A stretch of 64,000 nucleotides of DNA, taken from positions 62,001 through 126,000 of the forward strand of contig MU863885.1 in assembly GCA_033296885.1 (NCBI GenBank), in the 5' to 3' direction. The position numbers were made by a program, and so were the translations under genes. The notes beneath the pieces are model-generated. The model saw only the letters and a program-made list of their open reading frames with translations. It was not told where the DNA came from and did no database searches. This DNA is from Triangularia verruculosa (Eukaryota > Ascomycota > Sordariomycetes > Sordariales > Podosporaceae). Shown here piece after piece: positions 10,808 to 21,563 of the stretch. The number at the start of each line of letters is the position of its first letter. Position 1 is the first letter of the stretch.

Positions 10808-12898
10808 CTAAGCGTAAATTATGATAGCGCACATCGTGGAAAGTTCAGGGTGGCGATTGTAGTGGTTCGAGTGCTGGACGACGCAAGTCTCCAGGTGTTG
10901 ATGGCGCGGTGGTGAGGATGAGGGAGAGAACGGAGTAGGTAGGGGGACGCCGGGTGCTGGGGAGGTCGTCACAGAAAGGGTCTCGACGGCTTAGGTGCGA
11001 CCGGATGGGGGGCCGTCAGGTGTTTGGAAAGAACGGCCGCAAGGGCTGATGTGTTGGATGCCCAAACTCGGAACAGTGGAAAATTCATTGGCAGGTTGCG
11101 CTGCATTCCGAGCCAATGGGAAGAGCCGTGCAAACAAAGAGGTGGGGCACTGCCTGCACTTTGTTACCACACCGCCGCCTGCGACCAGCTTTTGCCTGCA
11201 TGGCGCTTGTTGCATCGCCCCCCGACAAGCCAATCAGTAGGCTTCCAACTCATGCGATCCTGCCGTTCAACCAATCGAAGACGCAGTGTCCCGCCCGCCA
11301 CACGTTCCACGGGCAGTTTTCGTAATCAGCCTGCTGCTTGTGCCCGAGCAAAGGGATGGGAGTGAGTGCATCAATTTCCGTCATCATTCACATTCATCCT
11401 GTCCATTTTCCTCTTCACTCTCTTCCCTGGTTTTCCATCTGCCTTGTTTGAAGAAGTTATCGTCGAGGAAGTTGTGGGGAGCGCCTGCCGAAATATCCAA
11501 CTTGGCTGACCATCACCCCCGAGCTTTTTCAGGCTCACACCACCCATCTCCTTACTCCCAACCTCGGGGCCGGCTTGTACCTGAACCATGACTCCTTCCC
11601 TCTTGGTATTACGCTCGCTTTATGAGACCATCTCACCTCGGCTGGCATCGCCTCTTCAAGAAGTCTTGATGAACCGCCCATGATTCTCGTGATGCAGCCT
11701 GCCGTCGACCAACTTGGGCAGATGACACTTTCGAGAAGGATGTGACGGAGGTGGGGTGTGATGCTGACGTCCAAATCCCACGGGGGTGGAAATAGTACAT
11801 AATCCTCTGCTCCGAGACATTTTCTCGTCCTCTGCATGAAGGAGGGGCAAAACCCTGTGCGACTGGTGCACACGAATCACGATGCACGAGGTCCCAGACT
11901 TCTGATGAGGCCAGCGTGGGCAGCATCAGCATCATCCATCAGACCCAATCATGTGCCGCCGCCACCACCCAGGACGACGGCCTCCCTCCTGGGGAGATCA
12001 CCAAATCGAGAGATGCTGGACTGCCAGGCGCCGACGGCCGTCAAAACACCGTAACACCGACCTTACCAGCCGTCAGACTTCTCTCGGGTCCGACAAGATG
12101 CAATTCGTCAACGGCTGGCCGAAAGTTTGGACGAGCCACCAGAGCCTCCTGTTATCTCAGGCCGCGAAGCCCTACCAAAAGGAACAGCCTGGGCTGGACT
12201 GACCCGGGGCGCTGGAACTGGCAAGTCGGCGTGCAGCGAGCTGTGGACGAGGTCACGGGCGAGGTATGGACCTTGGAAGTTGATGGTCGCATTTGACTGG
12301 CAATGCTGACCGGGCATGACGGTGATTTAAACAAAGCGATATCATCTGCCAGCCCTTCTCCAAGTCGAAAAGAGCATTCGGTCAACCACTGCACTAACAT
12401 GGCAGCGTGTGCGAACAGGCGGACCGGTGCTAGGCAGCCGCCGGACCGCTGCTTTTCTGAGGGCTTCGGTGACTCCTCCAATCATCTTGCGCCTGGTGAG
12501 GCTGATGCCCCAGCCAAATCCATCAGCAGGGCGCAAACCTCCAGCGTTCTTCCACCTTCACTTGGTTCATCTGACTTTCACACCAACGGTCATTCAGCAA
12601 AGATGGCTCCCCAGCCTTGAAACAATCGACGTATACGCGGCCAAGGGGGATTACTTCCTCTTATGCCAGCCGGTTCGTCTAGAGTTCCCAGTCTTCCTCC
12701 CGTTCGCTTTGAATCCCACCGATTTATCTTGCCTGCAGCGCTGGAAAGCTTGCTGGCTCCCTCACCTGCCTTCGTTCCACCTACACACTTTTCGCGACAG
12801 CTTCAAGCCCTCTTTTTCAAGTGAACAGCTCTATTGAGCCCACTGGGCCAGTTCATTGTTATTTTGAACTTCCAAACACCAATCCCTTGTCCTCCGCC
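10808..12898. other. Gene-free interval between divergent genes
   Basis: About 2.1 kb separates the unknown minus-strand gene from the kinase gene. It should contain both promoters and 5' UTRs. Several frames of 70-140 codons exist on both strands but are composition artefacts of a GC-balanced stretch, without motifs or consistent splice borders. I see no RNA gene here. Confidence 0.5.
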
Positions 12899-14743
12899 AT
12901 GATTACCCCCAAGGCGGTCGCGGCGGCGGCCGAACCACGGGGATTCTCGCAGGTTTCCGAGCAAAAGACACAACCATTCTCGCAATCCGAAATCCAAGCT
13001 CGTCTGGCTCGTTCCAGGATGGAGGAAGACCGGTCCATGTCCAGCACAGTCCCGCTGGATAACCTAGTAGTCCCCCAAGACAGAGATATCCGCATTCTAA
13101 TGAGGCCCTTGGCGCGGGGTCGTTCCGTCAGTCCAGGCAACCACGAGAACTGCGAATGGCTCGCGCTGCACGCCGAGGTGGCCGATGGTGATGAGACGGA
13201 GCACAGCGTTTTGGCCGTTACCCAGACGCACAGGGACATCAAGTTTTCCGTTCGGATCCCAGGCCAACGTCGCAACGACGAGCTATGGTGCGAGCTGTAC
13301 TATGACCCACACAGCAACGACCAGATCCTCCTTAACCGCTCCGAAGTCCCATTCAAGCTGTACCGCGTATCACAGCAGGTGCCGGGCAGCCCCAGGGAGC
13401 ACTTCGAACTCAAACCTAACTTCACCAGGGCCCTCGCGCCGGGCACCTGGCGTATCAAAATCGACGACGCTGACATCTTGGACTTTCGTGTCCTTGAGAA
13501 GCGTGCGGCGAGGGCGCGCCTACCGTCCAACTCCTCATCCTCGGATTTATCCACGATGGACGGGCAGCTGGTGCCTGTGACGAGGAAGAGGTCTTTTGAC
13601 GATGATGATGACGACGAACCTGCGACTCCAGAGAAGAGGGTGCGTGCATCGGAGCCCGAGGACAAGAATGAGGACGGTGTCATAATGTTTCTGCCGGCCA
13701 CAACCAACCCACTGGTGTTTCCATTGCCCGGAACTGGCAAGGAGATCTCTACATCCAACGGCCACCCCCTGCTAGACATGGAGTCGGAAGACGTGGTTGA
13801 TCTTCCTGGCGTGAAGCTTCCAGGGGGCGCTGAGATTGATGAGTATACCATCGCCAAGAGAGATCAGATCGCAGCATCGAGCCTCTCTACAGTGTTTACA
13901 GCTGACCACTCTGGCGTCCCTGATGGGGTCATTGTCGTCAAAGTCCTCAAGACACGGACCAGCGCATTGCCCAATAACGAAGCCGCTATTGCCAAGAACG
14001 TGATCCGACAAGCCGACATTTGGCTTAGAGAGCTTCAATACCAAGAGAACCTCGAGCATAAGAGTATCGTGCGCTTGTATGGTGGCGATGCCCGGTTCCT
14101 TTCTCTCTACATGGAGCACGTCGACGCGCGCGATCTCACGTCCAAGGGCACGTGGCGTGTTGCAGCTACGGACCTCTTCAACGGCGATCGATCCGACGCT
14201 TCCCGCATTCTGCGCGACATTGCAAGTGCTCTGCACTACATTCACAGCAAGGGCTTGGTGCATAACGACATCAAGCCAGGCAACATCTTGTACAGCAGGG
14301 ACCGTGGCGCCGTTCTGTGCGATTTGGGCTTGTCCACCAAAGCCCGAGACCCGGTTGCCGCCGGTACGCCATGGTACGTCCCACCCGAGTTTATCGGTTT
14401 GAGGCAACGTGGTGCAGCGAGCGATGTGTGGGCGCTGGGCGTGACGATGCTTTATGTTTTAGGCAAGATCACTTGGCCTGATGTTCGCGCCAACCAGCGG
14501 CACCCTCGACATCTCTATTGGATCATCGCCAGGCTCAACTCTCGGGAACGCGGTCCTCAAAAGGAGGCCGTATCCAAGATGCGCGAGTGGCTGGGCGAAG
14601 TCACACATGCTCGCAACGGGCTAGACACCCATGACAAGCTTGAACGGTTCGTCCACGGAATGCTGTCACCGAACCCCAAGGACAGAGTCACGATCAAGGA
14701 CATTGTCGGCCATTTTTTTGCCGAGCAGGTGGCCGAAAGATAG
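12899..14743 (+). CDS. Atypical Ser/Thr protein kinase with N-terminal beta domain
   Basis: Predicted 614-residue protein kinase, single exon. Residues ~75-210 form a beta-rich domain (ENCEWLALHAE, DIKFSVRIPGQRRNDELW, TRALAPGTWRIKI) resembling a degenerate FHA-like region that precedes kinase domains in many ascomycete proteins. That assignment is tentative. A basic/acidic linker with an Asp run follows. The kinase domain spans ~315-610: VVKVLK with ATP lysine K348, catalytic loop HNDIKPGN (H455, D457), DLG in place of DFG (D475), GTPWYVPPEF for the activation-segment end, and SDVWALGVTMLY. The Gly-rich loop is nearly glycine-free (IAASSLSTVF). HND instead of HRD makes it a non-RD kinase, so activation-loop phosphorylation may not be required. 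The start is the first ATG of the frame, in good context (GCCATGA). Confidence 0.85.
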   Translation: MITPKAVAAAAEPRGFSQVSEQKTQPFSQSEIQARLARSRMEEDRSMSSTVPLDNLVVPQDRDIRILMRPLARGRSVSPGNHENCEWLALHAEVADGDETEHSVLAVTQTHRDIKFSVRIPGQRRNDELWCELYYDPHSNDQILLNRSEVPFKLYRVSQQVPGSPREHFELKPNFTRALAPGTWRIKIDDADILDFRVLEKRAARARLPSNSSSSDLSTMDGQLVPVTRKRSFDDDDDDEPATPEKRVRASEPEDKNEDGVIMFLPATTNPLVFPLPGTGKEISTSNGHPLLDMESEDVVDLPGVKLPGGAEIDEYTIAKRDQIAASSLSTVFTADHSGVPDGVIVVKVLKTRTSALPNNEAAIAKNVIRQADIWLRELQYQENLEHKSIVRLYGGDARFLSLYMEHVDARDLTSKGTWRVAATDLFNGDRSDASRILRDIASALHYIHSKGLVHNDIKPGNILYSRDRGAVLCDLGLSTKARDPVAAGTPWYVPPEFIGLRQRGAASDVWALGVTMLYVLGKITWPDVRANQRHPRHLYWIIARLNSRERGPQKEAVSKMREWLGEVTHARNGLDTHDKLERFVHGMLSPNPKDRVTIKDIVGHFFAEQVAER

Positions 14744-14959
14744 AGAGTGATGGCCAACCTGCGTACAACATATACAACACGGAGCTTCCCCAAGTTTTAC
14801 CGTTCTATTGCAGTCTTGGTGTCGCATGGCTCAGATAAGCAACTTGGAATGCCCAGAGTAGTGAGTTTCTTGCCGCTGCTACAGCATCATGATGTCGCAT
14901 TCATCTCATTAACCATTACGTACAGCCACATCTATCATATCACACTCATTGCGTCCATA

Positions 14960-15665
14960 TCATACGCTCAAACCAAACACAAACAAGCCGGTCAGCGCGG
15001 CCACAGACGCTAAAACACCAACATTGACACCAACCATCGTTGACCCAGCAGTCTTTGTACCCACTTGAAGAGCGGCAGCCGACACTCCCTCTGAGCTCTT
15101 GCAAGCATCGCCACTCAGCACGGTCGCGTTTTGCCTGAATCTGATATCGGCGCAGTTGTACAATGCCTGCCCCTTTTCGCCCAACGTCACAACCTGGATG
15201 CTAGCCAATGACCCATCCCGAATCGGCAGGTTGGCTGGGAGGGCGACTTTGGGGATGCACAGGGTGCCGTTGCCTGTTGAGTTGAGGAACGGTTCGGTCA
15301 GACTGTAGTTGAAGTTGGCCACATTTTCACCGAGACCGAGGTTGACAAATATGTATGTCCAGGAATGGTGAAGGCCAAGGACAAGGGAGCCGCCGTCAAG
15401 GGGCCAGTCGGTCACGTTGCCGAGGTCTCCGGGGACACCAGCGCCTGTATTGGAACCAAGCGTAGTTAGCAATTTTCCTTGGTGGGATTCGGATTGGAAT
15501 GTTTTCGGGAGGAGGAAATAACGAACATGGATATTCCCACTGGGAGTAGTTGCTTGTGGAGGCACTGTCGAGGGTGTTGTCTCTCCAAGTAGGGTACTCG
15601 ATACCAAAGTGGGCGGTGGCTACCTGGGCAGAAGCCAACAGGGCGAGAGCAGCGGTGAGGGTCAT
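14960..15665 (-). CDS. BIM1/X325-like copper-binding GPI-anchored protein
   Basis: Predicted 207-residue secreted, GPI-anchored protein of the LPMO-like BIM1/X325 family. Exons 15665-15527 and 15444-14960 flank an 82-nt intron (donor GTTCGT, branch GCTAACTA, acceptor ACAG) that rebuilds the Cys codon of EYPCAGVP. Residues 1-18 are a signal peptide. Cleavage exposes His19 (TA|HFGIEYP), the N-terminal histidine that in this family forms the copper brace with an internal His, here probably in LGLHHSW. Cys residues in YPC, LCIP, NCAD and DACK can make two disulfides. The C-terminus is a Ser/Thr/Ala linker followed by a hydrophobic tail (GVLASVAALTGLFVF), a GPI signal. Characterised relatives bind Cu(II) but do not oxidise polysaccharides; the Cryptococcus BIM1 protein aids copper import. 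Cell-surface copper handling is inferred. Confidence 0.88.
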
Positions 15666-17247
15666 TTTGGAAGGATACAAATATCGATGGAGCGGGTTTC
15701 AAATGGAAGGATGTAGGATTGGAATATCGAGGGAGTGGAGTATTTGTCGCAAGGTGAGGATATGATGATACTCCTGGAGAGGTCACAAAGGGCAAATTCG
15801 TCTGCCGCGTATATATTTGGAAGGTGCGACTCTTTTTTGGAAGTGAATAAAACACTGATGGATTTGGAACAAAGGGGGCTGGAGGATGGATGGAAGGACA
15901 AGCTCAAGTTATATACACTCTCTTGTTACCCCCCCCCCCCACCTCTCACCAAAGACGATGGGGACATCGACAGGGAACGGGGCAGCCTCACGTAAGGTAG
16001 CTAAGCTGTATCTTTACTAGCCAGTTCTGCCCATTTTTGTCAGCATGGCCAATAATATGAGGCGAATTGCCTGATATCATGAGCAGCAAGCCTGCTTACC
16101 ATCTCCAATGTGGTGCCCCTGTGATCTTTGTCCTCGCTTCCACCCCTGCGGCGCCGATGCGGGCGCGGGAACCCCACACTCTGGCAACCACTCTCGTCGC
16201 TGCCAAGGCCCCTCACTTTCCTCTTTTGGCGTAAAGTGCCCGCCGTCAAACAATGCGATTGGCTGGAGGGCAACATGTGCTGGGGAGGCGGGAAACTTGC
16301 TCAAACACACGCAGCATTGCAATATTGGGTTCTGCGTGAGGGGAGGCACGAAGCTATTATCATCAGCAAGAAGAGAAAGCTGCGTGTTTTCTTTGGAGCT
16401 GGCAGACTGAGAACCTGGAAGGGGAGTTCGGGGAAGGCGCTCATGGACGTATGGCAGCGAACAGGGGTGTGGGTTAGGTGTTGGGTGGGCAGGAACCCCA
16501 ACCCACGGTGCCGATTAAATTCGATTGGACCCAAGTGAATGGATGGTGCGGAGGGCAATATGCGAGGCTGGGCACTGGGAATGAGGGGAAAGACTTTTCC
16601 CTGCGGAGTAAGTATCGCTGTGATGTTCTCTGTGATCATGGCGTGGTCACTGACATCCACCAGGGCCAATACATCAAGAGCTCGCCATCACCCAGGAACG
16701 CCTTCGACTATTTAATTAGAGAGAAAGAAGATGCTAAGAGAGATAAATATATACAACAGAATCCAACGTATACAATATCACCACCACCGCGACAGAGCAA
16801 GCGCCCAAGATACGTTGCCATCTTTGCGATTTCCCCGCATCGTTTGCTGTTCAAACCCCTGCGTCGAGACACGTCCATGAGACTGGTTATAATGCCCAGT
16901 GAGTAAACTTGAGATGGAATAGACAAGAAATGTTGGCCCAAAAGATGTTAAACAGAAACAGACACCCCCCAACTATACGCTCCCCGCATGTTCTTAAAAG
17001 CTTTTCGATCTTTGCAAAACTCAGTCTCAGCACAAATTAGTCTCCCGCCGGTGTGAGGTTCACAGGGGGATCCAAAGCCAGACATCGTCTGTCTTCAACG
17101 TTAAAAGAATCTCTCAAGCCATCTGCTGCGCGCATAAAACACACTAGAGCTCACGATATGAGAAACAGGCCCAATATGAACCCACCGACACAGCATTCAA
17201 CTCCAACAAGCCAGCCCATAAAACGGCACAACTACCAGCTCAGCCAC
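15666..17247. other. Gene-free interval
   Basis: Promoter of the BIM1-like gene plus about 1.3 kb to the stop of the next minus-strand gene. The proximal part has pyrimidine tracts and a run of 12 C (separate entry). No frame here shows family motifs. Confidence 0.5.
15929..15940. repeat. Homopolymeric C tract (12)
   Basis: Twelve consecutive C on the + strand, about 265 bp upstream of the BIM1-like start codon. It is a mononucleotide microsatellite, length-variable by nature and prone to sequencing error. Confidence 0.9.
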
Positions 17248-19167
17248 TCAAAGTATGCAGTACTCTCCATCCTCTTTCATCCCGGGCTCCTCACTAAAGT
17301 CCTCATCCCACTCGGCAATCAGGTCCTGGTCCTCCAGACTCTGCTTCACCACCTTATTCAGCTTTGCCAAGAAATTCTGACCCTTGATATTTACCTCCCG
17401 CTCATCATCCTTCTCTTGGATGACTTGTCCATGCCGCCTGCTGATCAGCAACCCGCCCTCTTGCCCATTCTCATCTTCCAATTCGATACCAGAGTCAACA
17501 TCTGACTCCTCATCCCACACCAAGTTCTTAAAGTCCTCGTGCTCGATACCGCAGTGCTCACAGAAAGCTGTGGGAGCACTGGGACCTGGAAAGTACTCCC
17601 AGTCTGGTTCCAAACCGGTATCGCAGGGCACCTCAACGGGAGATTTGATAGTGGAACGCATTGGATCACGAGTTGGGTTCTCGACCTGGGCTTGGCCGGA
17701 AGCCTGTTTGGTGGCCTCGAGCTGATGCTCCCCATTTCGGTACACAGGCACTCTGATCTTTGCCTCTATTTGAGCCCTTAACTGAGCCCGAACTGCGCTT
17801 CGGAGACTTTCGCTTGGGGGGGCGGGTTTGGGGAATTTGAGCTCCGCCTTCGACTTTACTTGAAGCTCGGGGTCGGATACAAAAACACTGGCTTGGAGAT
17901 CTGCCGTCGCGTGAGGTAGGGGGTCACCATGAACTGGAGCCTTTGATGTCTCGGCCTGGAGCCCATGAACCTCATGGGTCTCAGGCTGAAGCTCATGTCT
18001 CAGCTTCGACAAGCCAGGCTTTGGCTTTGTCGTCAACTCGGCTCTAGACAGCATGCTAGCCTCGCTGACATCCTCAGTGGTTGGAGAAGAGTGCTGTCGT
18101 TTAACCTTCACCGACTCGGGAGCCGCACCGGGCATGCGCATGACAGACTTCTTGCCTTCCAGGTCGATGACTGGCTTCACCTCATTCTCCGGCTGACAGA
18201 GCTGAGCTTCAGCCAATTGGGAGAGGCGAGAAAGTGATCTCTGGTCATGAGACTTTGAAGCCTTGTAAATCTCATGGCTAGGAGGAACGGGCTTCACCGG
18301 GGGCGTGGAGGGAATTGCTGTCGTCTTGGGGTCTGCGGCTGGCTGATTCTTGGCTATCGGAGGGATCTGTTCGGCCACCGTAGTGTTCTCACTTTGTTTG
18401 GGGACTGCAGCGGAACGAGGCGGTGCAATGGGGCCAAAAAGACTATATTTTGTCACGTTGACCTTCACTTGCGATGGTGGTGGGGGGGAAAGAGTTGAAG
18501 CTGCGGCTGGCCTGTTGGCAAGGTCCTTTATCTGTTGCTCGATGGCGTCACAGAGCTCGAAAAAATCGGCATCAGAAGGCTTGAGCTCAAGACCTAGAGA
18601 AAATCGGCTCTTGGACTTTGGCTTGTATCCGCTAGTCATGAGAAGCTGGTGAATGGTCTTGCGATCAAGATGAGGGGCGTCCCAATCCCGTTGTAAGAGA
18701 TCTGTCAACTTGAGGGGAACCATGGTTCTGGCTGACTTCTCGTTGTTAGAGCCCTGCTGTGCACGTATCATGCTCAAGTGGTGAAAAGAGGCGCAGATTC
18801 GAGATTTGAGGCGCTGGATTTTGTAAATCTCTGCCTCTGCCGGGGGTAAATGCATGCTCAACATGTGCTGCCAACCGTCCACCTGGCGTGACTGCTGAAT
18901 CTTCCTCAGACCTGCTACATACCAGGAGTACAATTGGCCAGTGAGATTGTAATACTGTTTGAGCTCGTAGATCTGATCATCCAGCGACTTCGGCATTGGT
19001 GTGCGCGGTGAAGACGGCGGCTTATCTCTCGGAGACTCGTTGCTGGGCCTGGTTTGCATGCTGAGGGGCAGCATGATACCCTGCGTGTCAGAGGACCTCC
19101 AGGCATGTTGCTGCATCATCTGTCTCTTGCTTGTGTGCCTACACGGGTCCGCTCTTGCGTGTTCCAT
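17248..19167 (-). CDS. Unrecognised 639-residue protein
   Basis: Unknown protein, single exon, first ATG of the frame at 19167 (the 44 upstream codons have none). Residues ~60-200 look folded and helical (SLDDQIYELKQYYNLTGQLYSWY, EAEIYKIQRLKSRICASFHHL, LTDLLQRDWDAPHLDRKTIHQLL, DADFFELCDAIEQQIKDL). The middle (220-520) is Pro/Ser/Glu-rich and probably disordered. The C-terminal 80 residues are strongly acidic, with a CxxC pair (FCEHCGIEHEDF) and runs such as EESDVDSGIELEDENG, and end in EWDEDFSEEPGMKEDG. No signal peptide or membrane span is present. A scaffold or chromatin/RNA-linked role is possible but unsupported. Confidence 0.7.
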   Translation of the reverse strand: MEHARADPCRHTSKRQMMQQHAWRSSDTQGIMLPLSMQTRPSNESPRDKPPSSPRTPMPKSLDDQIYELKQYYNLTGQLYSWYVAGLRKIQQSRQVDGWQHMLSMHLPPAEAEIYKIQRLKSRICASFHHLSMIRAQQGSNNEKSARTMVPLKLTDLLQRDWDAPHLDRKTIHQLLMTSGYKPKSKSRFSLGLELKPSDADFFELCDAIEQQIKDLANRPAAASTLSPPPPSQVKVNVTKYSLFGPIAPPRSAAVPKQSENTTVAEQIPPIAKNQPAADPKTTAIPSTPPVKPVPPSHEIYKASKSHDQRSLSRLSQLAEAQLCQPENEVKPVIDLEGKKSVMRMPGAAPESVKVKRQHSSPTTEDVSEASMLSRAELTTKPKPGLSKLRHELQPETHEVHGLQAETSKAPVHGDPLPHATADLQASVFVSDPELQVKSKAELKFPKPAPPSESLRSAVRAQLRAQIEAKIRVPVYRNGEHQLEATKQASGQAQVENPTRDPMRSTIKSPVEVPCDTGLEPDWEYFPGPSAPTAFCEHCGIEHEDFKNLVWDEESDVDSGIELEDENGQEGGLLISRRHGQVIQEKDDEREVNIKGQNFLAKLNKVVKQSLEDQDLIAEWDEDFSEEPGMKEDGEYCIL

Positions 19168-19731
19168 TGTCGCCGTGATGGTGAGGAAGATTGCCTTGCT
19201 CCCTTTTGCGAGCGGCCGCCGACGATGGATGATGGAGGAGCTTGCGGATGCGTGAAAGGTCACGGAGAAGAGTGACAAAAGGGAACATTTGTCACGCAAA
19301 ATTCAATCCACTAGGGCTTCCCAACCAAATTGTGCGCGGTGGTGGGGATGAGCCGAGGGGCTCCTCATCGATCAAAGTCTCGGAAATCCGGTGAGCCACA
19401 AACCTTAAGGTTCAAGATAACGAGAGCATGCGCTCCTTCTTTTTGCGCTCACTGTTGGCCATACGATGACGTCAATTCACACCCGGCTCTTGGTGAGTCG
19501 TATTGCTGGGTTTTCCACGGGTGCTTTTGGACGTTGGGAGTTGTGCAGGATAACAAGTGACGAGTACGAGATGATTGATCAAAAAAGAAATCATCATTTC
19601 CAACCACAAGATATTCCAAAATACATGACTCGTTCGCCTGGTAATGGTGACGGTGTGGCTTCGATTCGGTGAAATTGAGGCTTGCACTTTCCCAACTTCA
19701 ACCCTTGTGTTCAACCATGTGCTGTCCACCC

Positions 19732-19995
19732 TCAAGCTTTGCCCTTATCCAATTCCATCTCTTCGTTATCTTTCTTGTCCTCCTCGGCTTTCTTGTCTTC
19801 GAGACCGAAACAAAGACCCTCAAGCAAACGATTTAGCTTTTTCATCTCTGCCCTGTTTTTGCGGTGCCGTTTTCTTTTTTCCGCCCTTCTTTCGTTTTTG
19901 GTGATAGAGTTGGTTTGGTCCTTCTCGACACCGAGGACCTTGGTGGGAGCAACGGGCCGCTCTTTGGCGCTGTCTTTTACATTCTGAGGTGCCAT
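19732..19995 (-). CDS. Small basic/acidic helical protein, hypothetical
   Basis: An 87-residue frame from an ATG in good context (AAAAATGGC) at 19995. It has a Lys/Arg/Asn-rich centre (ERRAEKRKRHRKNRAEMKKLNRLLEG) followed by an acidic tail (DKKAEEDKKDNEEMEL). The pattern is a single charged helix, possibly nucleic-acid or ribosome associated. No family is recognised. The isolated position and low complexity keep confidence modest. Confidence 0.42.
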   Translation of the reverse strand: MAPQNVKDSAKERPVAPTKVLGVEKDQTNSITKNERRAEKRKRHRKNRAEMKKLNRLLEGLCFGLEDKKAEEDKKDNEEMELDKGKA

Positions 19996-21563
19996 TTTTC
20001 TTCTTATTCTCGACGTTTCTTCGTTGCTTTCGTGCGATGATGTGATTCGAGTTTTCCTTGCCCAATTATTAGCTCCATCCATGATCCTTTGCAATCGCGA
20101 TTAGAAGTTCAAAAAAACCAACCTGAATTCCAAGTTTGGAAACTTTTCTGCAAAGGAAAAGCAGCTATGGCTTGACTTATAAAAGAAAAAAGTTTGCTTG
20201 ATGTCGTTGCCCTGAGGGCAGTGTTGGTAGCTGGTCTTGGGATTGCGAGTCGAGATGTTGGTTGCGTGGAGAAAAGGATGGCAACTGTGGTTGTAGATTA
20301 AGTTCTCCATATATATTAGGATGCCGGCGTGCGCTGATAAAGTTAACGCAAGTGAATGGCAGAGATTGCCATGAATTATCTTAATTTTGATAAGGTTTTT
20401 TTTCTTGCTACTGTGTGACCCGCCTTCCTATTTGCTCCTTCCTGTTGTTTTGCTTCAATGAGTGTATAGGTGGCTTAATAGCCAAGAATTTTCTCGCTTT
20501 TCATTCTCTGCAAAATGATCTTCCGTAATCACTTTCCCTTGATTGAGTGGAATTTATGATTGGGATGGGCAACATCAGCGATGAAACTGGGGGAACACAC
20601 CAGCTAAGCACTTCTGTTCTTTTGAGACCAGCCCCCACCCAAGCGGGAGGTGAAGACCTCACCTGTTGGCTGGCACAAGCACATATGACAAACCTAGAGA
20701 AGGGTGGTGACGGTCATGTTGCGTTGCCGAAGCTGGAGATGAGCGGAACTATGGGTTGACTGTCTCATCACCTTGGAAGTTGATACATCTAGCTCGTCAC
20801 ACCATGTCACAAATGAATAAAACGAAATTGAAGCTGGAGTTACCGCTCAGTAAGCGTCCAGTAAACGTAAACAGATGTGATTCATGAATAAATCAACATC
20901 CGAAATAGCTCTTCAACATGTGCATTTTTGACGCTGCCACTACACAACCCACCAATGAAGTCCATGTGGCGGCACCATGACATTTTATGGAGTGGTACTG
21001 TACATGAGAGCCGGTGAAGCGGCGACAGAGTAAAGATTTCAACGGACGTCCTATCCAGAGAGCTCAGGTACGTTGGTATGTAGCGATGTGGACTTGTAAG
21101 ATATTCCGGTGTGCCTACCGTCAAAAGATTCGCGTCGATTTCCATTTCTGGCAGGTCAGTGTCGTATAAGTAAGTGGGGTGCCAGCAATGAAGATGAAGC
21201 TGACGTCATTACTAAATGTGCGCTCCATGAGCTCCTCGTTTTAATTAACTAGATGTGCGACTCTACACGGCAGTGTATCTCGGGGGTTTCGGACCCTGAA
21301 AAGCGCACGATGAATCGGCTCGACACGGGGACACTCAGTTGCGAGTCGAAACTGTGATGGATCGTTAACCCCTCGATCGCCGGTGCCAAGCACCCCACCC
21401 GCATGTCAGTCCAAGGGCGAATCCGTTGCTACCATACCCCACTTGAACGATGAAACGGCTGCAGGATATAAACTGTCTCTCGGTCCCTTCAGAATATCAC
21501 GTAGGTTGTCCTTGATTGTTCGCTCTGCCTTGTAGGTTTCACACATTATCTTCATATTTCAAA
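19996..21563. other. Gene-free interval
   Basis: About 1.57 kb between divergent genes. Only frames under 90 codons occur, with no recognisable content. Just upstream of the GST gene there is a TATAAA-type word (near 21465) followed by pyrimidine-rich sequence up to the ATG. Confidence 0.5.
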
